Source: Silene noctiflora (Eukaryota > Streptophyta > Magnoliopsida > Caryophyllales > Caryophyllaceae). Taken from it: a stretch of 28,706 bases of DNA. Where the stretch lies: assembly GCA_009801015.1 (NCBI GenBank), contig VHZZ01000223.1, forward strand, positions 213,808 through 242,513. Reading direction: 5' to 3'. This document shows positions 20,501 to 28,706 of this stretch, one piece after another; the first letter of the stretch is position 1, and the number at the start of each line of letters is the position of its first letter. The position numbers were made by a program, and so were the translations under genes. The notes below the pieces were generated by a model. It was given only the letters and a program-made list of their open reading frames with translations. It searched no databases and was not told the DNA's origin.

Positions 20501-22342
20501 TACAACAAAGTATCTTTGTTAGATCTTATTGTCCTCGCTATGGCTAAAGTGATCTACTTACAGAAGAGAGCAATTGCGAATACTGTTGGGGTGTACATAG
20601 AAGAAACCCGAGTGCTTGCATCCTCACCATACTTCGTATTGACAAGATGTATACGGAAAATATCCTATCGGACCACAACACTTGAAAGATATTGAATATT
20701 TCCTTACTGATGGATCATTCTAAATTTCTAACAACTCCCGGTAAAAATGTTCAAAATTTGTGTTATCCTAACAAGGAAAGACCTTCACTACCTTTAAGCC
20801 GATCTTTTTGAAAGGGTTACAATTTGTACAAGAATTCATAACTACAGTGTAGATCAAACTTCCGTCTCAAACTCGCAGCAAACACAACCATCGACACCCA
20901 AAGACAATTAGACAAGCAAAGGTTTTTCATAACACGTAACATAAGGATTGGGCATTTTATTATGCCAAGGAACGAAGAACTCACCGCCATCCATCGGCAT
21001 CTGAGAGCAACATCACGTACAGTTTTGTCCCGCAATATTGCAGCAATTTTAACGTACTTCATGATACTTGGCTCGTCCTTGAACCTAACAAGTGCATTTG
21101 GAAATTTAGATGTTAATCACTTAACATGGAATGGTACTTCCTGTTAGTATAGAAAAAAGAAAAAGGCGAAACATGTTCAGAACAGGACCCTAAAATGGCC
21201 ACAAATGTTCTTGCTTTCTCAGCTTCTCTTTTTAACTAATTTCCTCTTGCCCTTATCTTTGGTTAGTGTGCACAGCACGAAAGGATAGCTGCTGATAATG
21301 ATTACTACTGTTTGAACTCTCAGTAGAAGGTCAAACAAAACCCTGTTGTTCAGGAGATGTATGAAAAGCAAACTAATACACGCAGACGGAAAGAACTATT
21401 CCAAATATCATTATGTCAAGACCTACTATTCCAAGGACCACAGTAAAAATTAGCAGCCTCGCAAATCAGGAGCCATGCAAGAAGTCAAGAAGTTTCACAT
21501 AAACTTCACTTGGAATTCAGTGGACAATATAATATATATGTTTCATGATATAATAAAAACTCTTTGCTTCTCACTAGCTACAACTTCTGTAATGAATGAT
21601 TGACACTCCTGCAAGTAGCACTAACAGCAAATAATTATACCATGACATTGATACCAAGGACACGGGACAACATGCCAATAACAGATACTCCCTCCATCCC
21701 TTTGGTCATAGCCATTAAATCATTTTTAAGGGCATATTCTCGACAATAATTTTGGGGTCAATTGATGTTGACTTTGACCAATATTTTTTCACAACACTAA
21801 TAGTTGCAAGTTTTCAAAATGATAATAGGAAATATTTGTTTTAATAAGTCAAACATGATAAAATTTACATTGTAATATTGTATCTTTACATAAATCTGAT
21901 ATCAGTTGAGCACCGACGTCAGTCAGATTGGGATAATGGACGCGGTGACATTTAATATCAAGGAGAGAGAGCTGAACAACCAAAAGTAACCTTAAGAACA
22001 GATTACTTACTTGACAAGGCCATCTTCCAGCTTGTACTGTTCCTCCTCAGTCCACTCAACGGCCAGTCCAGCATCATGCTTAAGCCCAGGCACCGAATCC
22101 AAAAGAAGTGAACCCGAAGAGTTTCCAGATGTGATGGCCGTGGGACTTCCACTACTCATGATGCTGGAACTGTCACAAAACATCAGGTTTCCACTACTAC
22201 TATTCATCCCATAATAGCCACCCATTGGAAGCATCTCGGACATGCTGCTCACAGCCCCGGACTGAAACGATATATCATGGCGGTGGAAACCCGAGGCTAA
22301 TGTATCCTCCTGATGAAAGCTAGAGTTCGACTCGGCTGCCAT
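17575..22342 (-). CDS. SANT/Myb-like DUF3755 protein, AT3G07565-like
   Basis: Exons on the minus strand: 22342-22011, 21084-20985, 19545-19489, 19082-18965, 18868-18786, 17959-17844 and 17758-17662. All borders are GT-AG and all phases agree, giving 301 codons up to …RTPP. Start Met (MAAESNSSF) follows a short 5'UTR part. Residues 1-96 are Ser/Gly-rich. Residues 97-144 are a SANT/Myb-like helix set beginning WTEEEQYKLEDGL, with DEPSIMKYVKIAAILRDKT and ending VALRCRWM. A basic RKRRKQEE follows, probably nuclear targeting. The DUF3755 segment has ELLQQNLLAFNQI, MQDNINLLCRARENI and LPVSIDQNLANRILP. The exon at 17959 has an alternative acceptor 51 bases further in. The C-terminus is uncertain: read-through ends at 17575, or a splice at 17661 (GTAAAT) leads to a small last exon not identified. 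The family is presumed nuclear; its role is not firmly known. Confidence 0.85.
19160..19400. mobile_element. Purine/pyrimidine inverted-repeat element (possible MITE) in a DUF3755 intron
   Basis: A GA-rich left side (gagagagagag…ggatggagggaaggg) is matched by a CT-rich right side (ccctccaaacccttccatcc at about 19364-19383). 'ggaaggg…aaaggg' and 'ccctttttcctttcc' arms lie between. The centre is ordinary sequence. The pattern suggests a degenerate foldback element of about 200 bp, but no target duplication is clear. A related GA-rich block lies at 18330-18375. Confidence 0.4.
19546..20984 (-). other. Large intron of the DUF3755 gene
   Basis: This separates the SANT exon from the basic RKRRK exon. 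A repetitive 'aagctcgaataaggatcgagctcgag…gaccaagctcgagc' block lies at 20258-20310. The open frames at 19475-20227 show no recognisable protein. No internal gene is supported. Confidence 0.5.
21085..22010 (-). other. Intron of the DUF3755 gene with a one-ended Stowaway-like relic
   Basis: It splits the SANT domain between Lys111 and Phe112. At 21686 the sequence 'atactccctccatcccttt' followed by 'ggtcatagccatt' looks like a Stowaway-type terminus, and 'gttgactttgacc' follows. The matching opposite end is not visible before the exon at 22011, so the element is truncated or diverged. Confidence 0.45.
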
Positions 22343-22560
22343 CTCACCACCTTTCACAACCACAAATTTTTCAAACTCTCCACTGTAATTAAGGTACCTT
22401 CTTTACAATGTCACATTGCATAGAGTACACACCTAGAATAATAAAACAACACATTAAACATGAAATTTCAGGCTCAAAGAACAATATAATTCGGAATAAT
22501 AGACACTTAATTAAGTTAATTTCACCTCAAACCTCATATCAAGTATTATACCTTACATAA

Positions 22561-22652
22561 TACTCCCTCCATTCCGGCCAATTCACTACATTTGACCAAA
22601 TATGCAAGCGGAAATTTAACAAAATGTAGTGAATTAGACCGAACTGAGAGAA
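22561..22652. mobile_element. Stowaway-like MITE, copy 1
   Basis: The left end TACTCCCTCCATTCCGGCC is followed by aattcactacattt. The right arm aaatgtagtgaattagaccg…actgagaga is its near reverse complement, around a short centre (gaccaaatatgcaagcgg). The size of about 90 bp and the TA at the left border fit Tc1/mariner-type MITEs. The right end is slightly worn (gagaga instead of gaggga). Confidence 0.75.
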
Positions 22653-22738
22653 TTTCAGGCTCAAAGAACAATCTAATTCAGAATAATAGACACTTAATTT
22701 CACCTCAAACTTCATATCAAGTATTATACCTTACATAA

Positions 22739-22830
22739 TACTCCCTCCATTGCGGCCAATTCACTACATTTGACCAAATATGCAAGCGGAAATTTAACAA
22801 AATGTAGTGAATTAGACCGAACTGAGGGAA
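22739..22830. mobile_element. Stowaway-like MITE, copy 2
   Basis: It has the same structure as copy 1, with TACTCCCTCCATTGCGGCC on the left and actgaggga on the right, the latter being closer to a perfect terminal match. The position within the tandem unit is identical to copy 1, so it arose by unit duplication and not by a fresh insertion. Confidence 0.75.
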
Positions 22831-22916
22831 TTTCAGGCTCAAAGAACAATCTAATTCAGAATAATAGACACTTAATTTCACCTCAAACCTCATATCAACT
22901 ATTATACCTTACATAG

Positions 22917-23009
22917 TACTCCCTCCATTCGATCCAATTCACTACATTTGACCAAATACGCAAGCGGGAATATAACAAAATGTAGTGAATTAGACCGAAC
23001 CGAGTGAAT
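22917..23009. mobile_element. Stowaway-like MITE, copy 3
   Basis: Left end TACTCCCTCCATTCGATCC, right end gaccgaaccgagtgaata. It is more diverged than copies 1 and 2 (ccaaatacgcaagcgggaatat in the centre), and lies at the same place in the third unit. Confidence 0.75.
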
Positions 23010-23505
23010 AACATATAACATACCTATAATTCAAGAACAAACAAACATCATTCAACCACACAACCAAGATATCAAAATGTATAACCAACAAAACCTCAAA
23101 AAAACCCAAAAATCACCCAAAACTGAACCCAGAAAAATAAGGAAACAAAAAAGGAAAACAAATCAAACCCAGATACCAAAATCAAATACCCACAAAAACC
23201 CAGAAACAGTTTAAGCTAAAACCTAAATTTCACCAAGTAAATCAAACAAAAACCATCAAAAAAAATACAAAAAAAAACCCTAAAAAAATGAATGGGGTAC
23301 AAGAGAAGAAGACAAAGAAGATACCTTTGGGGAAAAATTGAGGGGTTTGAATTGAATAGCCCTAATTTAAGAGAAATAATGGTGTGTTTTTTGGTTTTTT
23401 TTATTCTATGGAAAAATACCAACACACAAACAGAGAAAAAGAGAGCACCAAAGAACGCAACTTTAATATTCTTAGTAAGCTAGTAGTAGCCTAGTAGGAG
23501 TAGTA

Positions 23506-23515
23506 CTATATATTT
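23506..23515 (-). promoter_or_regulatory. Possible TATA box of the DUF3755 gene
   Basis: The minus strand reads AAATATATAGT. It lies about 180 bases upstream of the leader-exon donor at 23324, leaving room for a leader exon of about 150 bases. It is the best TATA-like element here, but support is positional only. Confidence 0.4.
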
Positions 23516-23739
23516 CTGTCACTAACTTTGGTAAAAGAATGAAGAAGAGAAATTAAATGGGGGAATTTGTGTGTGAGAAAGAAGGTATCTACCAATGGGA
23601 GCTAAAGATGTTGTTGGGTGGGGGGTGATGAGAGATGCTACATGCTAGAGAGTGTGTCTTGGTAAACACAAAATCTCGTTTTAGATCGTCTTAACTTTAA
23701 CGGACTTTTATTGAAGTTATAATTATTTTAGTGTAAGTT

Positions 23740-24125
23740 TAAGGTGTTATTTGGTGAAATTAATTGAAAAGGTAGTTGAAATATAAAAAATTAACTGAAA
23801 TCTGAAAAGCTAACTCATAAGATAGCTGATCATATAAAAAAAATATTTAGCAAACTAACTAGAAAGGTATTTGATTTTCATAAAATGATGTAAAAGGATA
23901 TGATAATTATTTAATAGTATAGATTTTAAGGGGTAAAAAAGGAAAAATAAAATCAAAATTCCTCAAATCTCAAACGCTACTTTAGCTAACATTTCATTTC
24001 AGAAAACTTATTTGGTCAAATAAAATACATGTCAAAAGCTTACAAAAAAAAAAGGTACCTAAAATTTTGATTAAATAAGCTACTTTGACCAAATCAGGTA
24101 CCTGAAATGCATTGTCAAACAGACC
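23740..24125. mobile_element. Possible hAT-like non-autonomous element
   Basis: The left side 'aggtgttatttggtgaaatt' and the right side 'gcattgtcaaacagacctag' have partly complementary ends (GGT.T.TTTG…CAAACAGACC). These resemble the GGTCTGTTTGGCA ends frequent in plant hAT MITEs. Interior blocks 'ggtacctaaaatttt' and 'caggtacctgaaatg' are also partly inverted. No clear 8-bp duplication was found, so the call is tentative. Confidence 0.35.
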
Positions 24126-24141
24126 TAGAATGATCTATTAT

Positions 24142-24255
24142 TATCGGGTGACTTATTTGTTATGTTTAGTCTGTAGGCTATCTTGTATACCAGAGGATTA
24201 CCCAGTACACGTCAAAGATAAGGTTGCAGATTTTCTTGTCATCCAAAAAAAAGAT
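24142..24255 (+). mobile_element. 5'-truncated SINE, same family as 1313-1587
   Basis: From 'tcgggtgacttatttgtta' to 'cttgtcatccaaaaaaaa' the sequence follows the 3' half of the complete SINE: gggtgactta…, gtataccagaggattacccagt, gtcaaa…aggttgcag and the A-tail. The tRNA-like head is missing, as happens after incomplete reverse transcription. A flanking duplication is not clear. Confidence 0.65.
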
Positions 24256-24405
24256 TGCCTTGAATTTAAAATGATCTTCTTATATTTTATGTATATATTA
24301 TTCATTTAATGTAAGATTAATTCATTGGTGAGTTTATATTTTTTTTATATACGTCTAGTGAAACAAATAGGGAAGAATAATTAATTGGTGGAATAGTTTT
24401 TTATA

Positions 24406-24593
24406 GGTACTAGCAGTGGCGGAGCCAGGATTTGAGTTCAGGGGGGGCGAAAATTTTTAGGAGGGGCGGATGGTTAATAATATAAGGGTACTCGTAAAAA
24501 ATTCGAAAAATCTAACTAAAAACTTCGAAAAACTCAACCGCCAGGGGGGGCGGCCGCCCCTTCTAGCCCCCCAGCTCCACCACTGGGTACTAG
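24406..24593 (+). mobile_element. Complete hAT-type MITE with 8-bp target duplication
   Basis: The 172-bp body (24414-24585) starts CAGTGGCGGAGCCAGGAT and ends CAGCTCCACCACTG, a terminal inverted repeat of about 14 bp with mismatches. It is flanked by GGTACTAG at 24406-24413 and 24586-24593. The 8-bp duplication and CAG…CTG ends are those of hAT elements. The interior has G-rich runs (agggggggcg…, ccaggggggggcgg) and an A-rich centre. It has no coding capacity. Two decayed relatives lie upstream of the WOX1-like gene. Confidence 0.9.
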
Positions 24594-24750
24594 GATCCGA
24601 AAATTAGTATAAAGAACATATTTCATTTGGAGTACTAAATAGTAAAGTACAGAGTAAAATCTAAGTGAAGTGTGAATAATGTTTTTTATTGGTGGTAGTG
24701 TATGATGATGGTGTTATAAAAGTAATGATAAAATCTAAATAAAATCTCTA

Positions 24751-25344
24751 TCTCTATATTATAAAAGCTAAAACATTTAGAGAGATGTGATTGGCTCCTG
24801 AGTTTAAGTGATGGAAAAACATTTTTTTTTGCAGGGCCCCCAATATTTCAATGATCAATTTAATTATTGCTTTATTTGAAGTTTCTACAAATTACTACAA
24901 TTGCTTGATTTTATGAATAACATACCTACATATTTAATTATACTCTTAATAACCAATATTGTTTTAATATGGTGAAAAATAAACAATATCAAATCGCTCA
25001 TTCATTTCAGTAATCATATTATTCCATTAAAAAAATCGTTTAAATAAAATGTAAAAAAGATTATATTAAATATTGAAAAAAAATATTACTCAAAAAATAT
25101 TATAATAAATATAACATAAAAGCTAAAAAAAGTTAAAATAAAAACAATCATTTTGAAGTAAAATGATTAGGATTCCCAAGTAAATCGATTATTTTGCAAA
25201 ATTGCAAAGACAAAAAAGTACGATAATTTAAAAAAAGAAAAATATTTATAGACAAAATCATTAAAATAATAATAATACAAAAAAAATTTGTATGTCGTTA
25301 TCTAAAATCAACCCGTGCATTTTTTTGCGCGGGATTAAAACTAG
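24751..25344 (+). mobile_element. Complete non-autonomous Helitron, 594 bp
   Basis: It begins TCTCTATATTATAAAAGC, a classic plant Helitron 5' end. It ends with the hairpin CCCGTGCA-ttttttt-GCGCGGG (25312-25333), a 7-base spacer ATTAAAA and CTAG (25341-25344). It sits between A (24750) and T (25345), the expected insertion site, with no target duplication. The interior is AT-rich and has no Rep/helicase frame, so it depends on an autonomous partner. A second Helitron end is at 10611-10641. Confidence 0.9.
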
Positions 25345-26640
25345 TAAATACAAAATATTTAGATATTTATTAAAAAAAATGTTAGAAAAGTGGTGATAAA
25401 GTCTAAATAAAGTGTAAGTAATGAAACCATTTAAAAAGTGTTATAAAATAATAAAATTAATGATTTTAAGAAGACAAATCAAAATTGTAAAAATATTATG
25501 ATCCTTAACTCTTCAAGAGAATCGTTTTTCTGTAATTTTGTGTATTAATATGTTTTTTTTCTGGTGCCTAATAAAATCCCATCAATGCTTCTTTTATGAA
25601 AGTTTATTATGGTTTACTACTCCAGGCTAAATGATCTCTTATATATAATTGATCATTTTAGCTAATAATTTTAATATAATTATTAATAGTTATTTTATCA
25701 TTTATAATAATAATCATTCTAACCATCTGTTTTTCTAATATCAAGTAATCATTTAACTACCATAACTAACTTTTTATCTTTAAACATCATCGATCAAACT
25801 TAATGTTAGATTAAACAGATACAAACTCAATAAAGTTCAACAAACATGTACAAGTAATTAACTCCCGAGAGACGATCTTTCAATAAGTTTATTGAGAGAT
25901 TATTTTACAATTTTAAGAAAAAGTGGTATTAAAGGTAATAAAATAGGTACAAATCATGACTAAAGAAAAACGAGTACATTTATTGCGAAAACAGGTAAGA
26001 AATTACTATGTCACCGTCAATAACAAAAGGGTCACAAAATACAAATAAAAAGATACAGAAAATTTAGTTCTCAATAACTTATTGAAAGATGGTATAATAA
26101 TATTTATGTAAATGAAGGTCAAGTGATAATAACTAATAAGATTGTCTGTTATAAAGACTCAACTTTTAGTTAGTGTTGGTAGATCTTGAAATTTTAGCAA
26201 CAGTGAGAATCTCCAGAACAGCATTAGATACCAATTATTATTGTGGAGCCTCCTACTACTGACTTTGCTCAACTTTTTTGCGTTACTTAACAACATTATT
26301 GTTCGCAAATTTTATTGTACGATCGTTGTACGTATGACCGACGAGAAAAAATATGATCATTTTCTGATAAATATCAACCATTTTTATATGACTTTAAAAT
26401 TAACATTTTTTTTTAAAATGGTCACTATAAAATGTAATTATTTTTGTGAAAAAATACGAAAAAGACTGTCGTATAATAAAATTGCTATTTTGTTGGGGTC
26501 TCTATTTATTTCACTTTAATTGATTTTGGTTCTCTATGTTTATTTCCCCATACCTTTCTCTGAAATTATCTGCCTTTCCATGTCAATTTGCTGCTCTCAA
26601 CTCTCAAACATTTGCAATTTGCAATAAGAAACAAACAAAA
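25345..26640. other. AT-rich intergenic stretch
   Basis: No gene is supported. A plus-strand frame at 26241-26519 encodes a hydrophobic, low-complexity peptide rich in Phe, Ile and Lys and looks like a chance frame in AT-rich DNA. Two similar phrases, 'ctttcaataagtttattgagagat' (25877) and 'tctcaataacttattgaaagatgg' (26072), are inverted relative to each other about 200 bases apart. They could be ends of a decayed element. Confidence 0.5.
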
Positions 26641-26789
26641 ACCATAAAGGTTAAATAAAGGATACCTTGCAAAATCAAGAAAAAGAGAGACATAATAGAT
26701 ATGCCCTACATGCATGCTACAATTATACTCATTTTTGTGTAATTGTTTTCTTTTATGTTGGTAATGACTAATTAATTTTAGTATATGAA

Positions 26790-27456
26790 TTTGTGTAAAG
26801 TGGTTGATTAATAATTACAAAACGTCTTACTTGTGACGGACACTATCCGTCACAAGTTGAAGCCGGATAGCACTATCCGTCTTGAGCTTGTGACGGATAG
26901 TGTCCGTCTTCAATGAGAATCTGTATAATAATTATGAGTCATGAGTTACTCGACACGTATCTACCTAACATTATTGTGAGCTGATTTAACATGAGTTTAG
27001 TTTGATTTGGTCAAGCTAATATAAGTTGTTTTATTAGAATACAAATGTGTGTAAAGACGTAAAGTGGTTGATTAATAAGTATGATCTATGAGTTAAACTT
27101 GACACATATTAACCTAGCGCTATTGTGAGCCGATTTAACATGAGTTTAGTTAGTAAGCTAATATAAGTTGTTTTAGAATATAGATGTGTGTACATCACCT
27201 AAAGTAGTTGATCAATAATTATGAGTTTAAGCTCGGCTCATGTCCACCTAGCGTTATTGTGAGCCCGTTTAACACGAGTTTAGTTTGATATAGTAAGCTA
27301 ATATAAGTTGTTTTAAAATATAGATGTGTGTATAGACGTAAAGTGGTTGATCAATAATTATACTAACGTTATTGTAAGCCAATTTAACATGAGTTTAGTT
27401 TAGTTTGATCTGAGATTAATCCAACCAAGCTAATTTAAGTTATTTACTAGGGATAA
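26790..27456 (+). repeat. Four-unit tandem array, period about 140 bp
   Basis: The phrase 'gtgtgta…aaagtggttgatyaataa' recurs at about 26791, 27046, 27186 and 27325. Each unit also has 'attgtgagccgatttaacatgagtttagtt' and 'agctaatataagttgtttt'. Corrected for an inserted element, the period is 139-147 bases. Units differ by substitutions and short gaps. The last is partial and ends near 'aagttatttactag'. Confidence 0.85.
26809..26934. mobile_element. MITE nested in the tandem array, 9-bp target duplication
   Basis: The 108-bp body (26818-26925) is flanked by TAATAATTA at 26809-26817 and 26926-26934. It contains several near-palindromic GACGGACACTATCCGTC blocks on both sides (cttgtgacggacactatccgtcacaag; tgtgacggatagtgtccgtc). 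It would fold extensively. The end sequences and 9-bp duplication match the element at 10692-10807. Mutator-type mobilisation is inferred. Confidence 0.75.
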
Positions 27457-28225
27457 ATGGACGATTTTTTTTAGTTCATTTCATTGCTAGAGTGGAATAT
27501 TATGCGACAATTTTTTAGATTCGCTTGATAATTCAAAAAAAGTGTAAGGTTAAATGACTTTACTCAAGACGAATAGTCTTTTCCGACCCACAAACTAATA
27601 TAAATCATTGAAAACTAAGTTAAAAGTTTTAATTTTCTATGTTAAGCTAAGCACTTGTACACGCTTTGGTTAAATTAGACAGGTCTTATGCAACTTAAAT
27701 ACGTAAACATTTGATATGGAAGATTAGAAATTGATAGACTAATTATAGAAAGAGTAATTATTTCATAATAATATGTTTTATTATATACTTTTCAAATGAG
27801 TTAACACTAAGTTAAGGATCTAAACTATCCATTTCTTTCAGTTAAGGATCTAAACTATGAAACATTACTGTTAATACTCGAACATAGGAGTCCAAGGCAT
27901 TGAAACTTTGAAAAAAAGGTAAAGTTAATACTCGAACATTACTGTTGCGGTAAAACTCTCTATCATAAGGTTTGATGTCCCTTAGTTTCATAGTTACATC
28001 TTACGTACAAGTAAGGTGGTGGACTGAGATAATAAAGAGAAGTTAATAGGAGATGTTTGTTAGTAGGAAGCTAAGATTTACCTTGTTTTGTGCACTCATT
28101 TTGTGGTCAGTTGCTGCTCCCATTCATATACTCCCATCCGATTCATACTAAAGGTAACATTCGCTTTTTGCTGGTCAAATTTTAAAAAGTTTGATCAAAA
28201 ATATCGTTAAAAATAGAGCACTTTA
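27457..28225. other. AT-rich intergenic stretch
   Basis: No gene was seen. 'gttaaggatctaaactat' occurs twice (27812 and 27841), and 'taatactcgaacat' twice (27872 and 27927), so a short direct repeat is present. Near 28125 'atactcccatccgattcat' resembles one Stowaway-type end with no partner. Confidence 0.5.
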
Positions 28226-28228
28226 GAA

Positions 28229-28235
28229 GACGAAA

Positions 28236-28271
<36 letters not shown>

Positions 28272-28277
28272 TATATA
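28229..28277. repeat. (TA)n microsatellite
   Basis: A run of about 18 TA units with one 'aa' interruption ends in 'atatatag'. It is self-complementary. It directly precedes the sequence described at 28278-28706. Confidence 0.85.
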
Positions 28278-28706
28278 GATTTAGGATCTGGTGAGAACGA
28301 ACACTCGGTGAGAACGACTTACAGCCATTACATTAAAACAATTTGTACGGCCGAGATCTGTTACAAAAATACCGTATACCTTGTTTAATATATAATCTAT
28401 ATTGTTACGCTCCTACTTTCTCTCTCCTCTCATTTTTTTCAGAATTTTTTTTATCTCTTTACTTTTTCCCCAAATTCATTTTCCCCATTTATTCAGCTCA
28501 TCAATTCTTCGTCCAAACATTCGGTTCATCAACTACGGCGACGACGATCACCGATCCCTATGATGCAATCATACTAGTTTTTCGTCGTACTTTCTATTTC
28601 TCTATTTTCGGAAGGATTTTTTGTAAATTTTGAGCTTCATTAACACTTGTTTATCCTCGTTTTCGTACAATTTTTTGTTGTTGATCTTAGGTATTTAACA
28701 ATTTTC
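28278..28706 (+). other. Possible left end of a further element or gene, cut by the window edge
   Basis: 'ggatctggtgagaacgaacactcggtgagaacgac' contains a doubled 'ggtgagaacga' motif, of a kind I associate with plant transposon ends. It is followed by a pyrimidine-rich block (ctttctctctcctctc, tttactttttcccc) and a GC-richer 'ctacggcgacgacgatcaccgatccc', resembling a 5' leader. The frame at 28343-28633 has no recognisable domain. The identity cannot be settled inside the window. Confidence 0.3.

Larger units (their letters stand above)
22464..23007. repeat. Three-copy tandem repeat (about 180 bp) carrying a MITE in each unit
   Basis: Units begin with 'aatttcaggctcaaagaaca' at 22464, 22651 and 22829, giving periods of 187 and 178. 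The first is longer by a 9-base 'ttaagttaa'-type insertion in the block after 'agacacttaat'. The copies are nearly identical. Each ends in the same Stowaway-like element. The first two were therefore copied together with the inserted element. Confidence 0.9.
22383..23324 (-). other. 5'UTR intron of the DUF3755 gene
   Basis: A leader exon ends at 23325 ('ccccaaag', donor GTATCT). The acceptor 'aattacag' is at 22384-22383, just upstream of the start-codon exon. The 942-bp intron contains the tandemly triplicated MITE array. An A/C-rich stretch with 'aaacccaaaaatcacccaaaac' lies at 23040-23280. Confidence 0.6.

Noticed and set aside
26241..26519. A 92-residue hydrophobic frame
   Set aside because: It is rich in Phe, Ile, Lys and Asn as expected from random AT-rich DNA, with no promoter or similarity. 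A small membrane protein cannot be excluded but is not supported.

Overview
The window is nuclear DNA of a flowering plant. It is AT-rich, its genes have many short exons with GT-AG introns, and the gaps are packed with short transposable-element relics. All three recognisable host genes belong to plant families. The recurring TACTCCGTA-type motif, the Stowaway-like CTCCCTCC ends and the SINE types suggest a eudicot of the Caryophyllales; that placement is an inference.

Layout. 1-433: the 5' LTR, primer-binding site and first gag codons of a Ty1/copia element on the minus strand, cut by the window edge. 1313-1587: a complete SINE with target-site duplication. About 2640-3257: a degenerate repeat array abutting the 3' end of the first gene. 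3258-7148 (minus): a WUSCHEL-related homeobox gene of the WOX1/STF/LAM1/MAEWEST type, with a 2.8 kb second intron that holds a Stowaway-like MITE and a large (AAT)n-(ATT)n palindrome. About 7700-8136: two decayed hAT-like MITEs upstream of it. 8141-10690: AT-rich intergenic DNA ending in a Helitron 3' terminus. 10692-10807: a MITE with a 9-bp target duplication, directly upstream of the second gene. 10964-14882 (plus): a nuclear-type protein with a C-terminal TDBD/Jas-like cysteine domain, whose start codon lies at the very end of exon 1. 15019-15972: an unrecognised chain of four phase-compatible exons (low confidence). 17575-23480 (minus): a SANT/Myb-like DUF3755 protein, with a 5'UTR intron carrying a Stowaway-like MITE that was triplicated inside a roughly 180-bp tandem repeat. 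23745-28706: no gene, but a SINE fragment, a complete hAT MITE, a complete 594-bp Helitron, a MITE nested in a 140-bp tandem array, and what may be the start of a further element at the right edge.

The three genes are probably functionally independent: a leaf-blade/flower patterning transcription factor and two putative chromatin or transcription-associated proteins. The second and third converge. No new biochemical system is evident. The most unusual material is structural: the decayed repeats of the WOX1 3' coding end beside a shortened C-terminus, the start-codon exon, the triplicated MITE, the small families of MITEs with clear target duplications, and the unrecognised exon chain.
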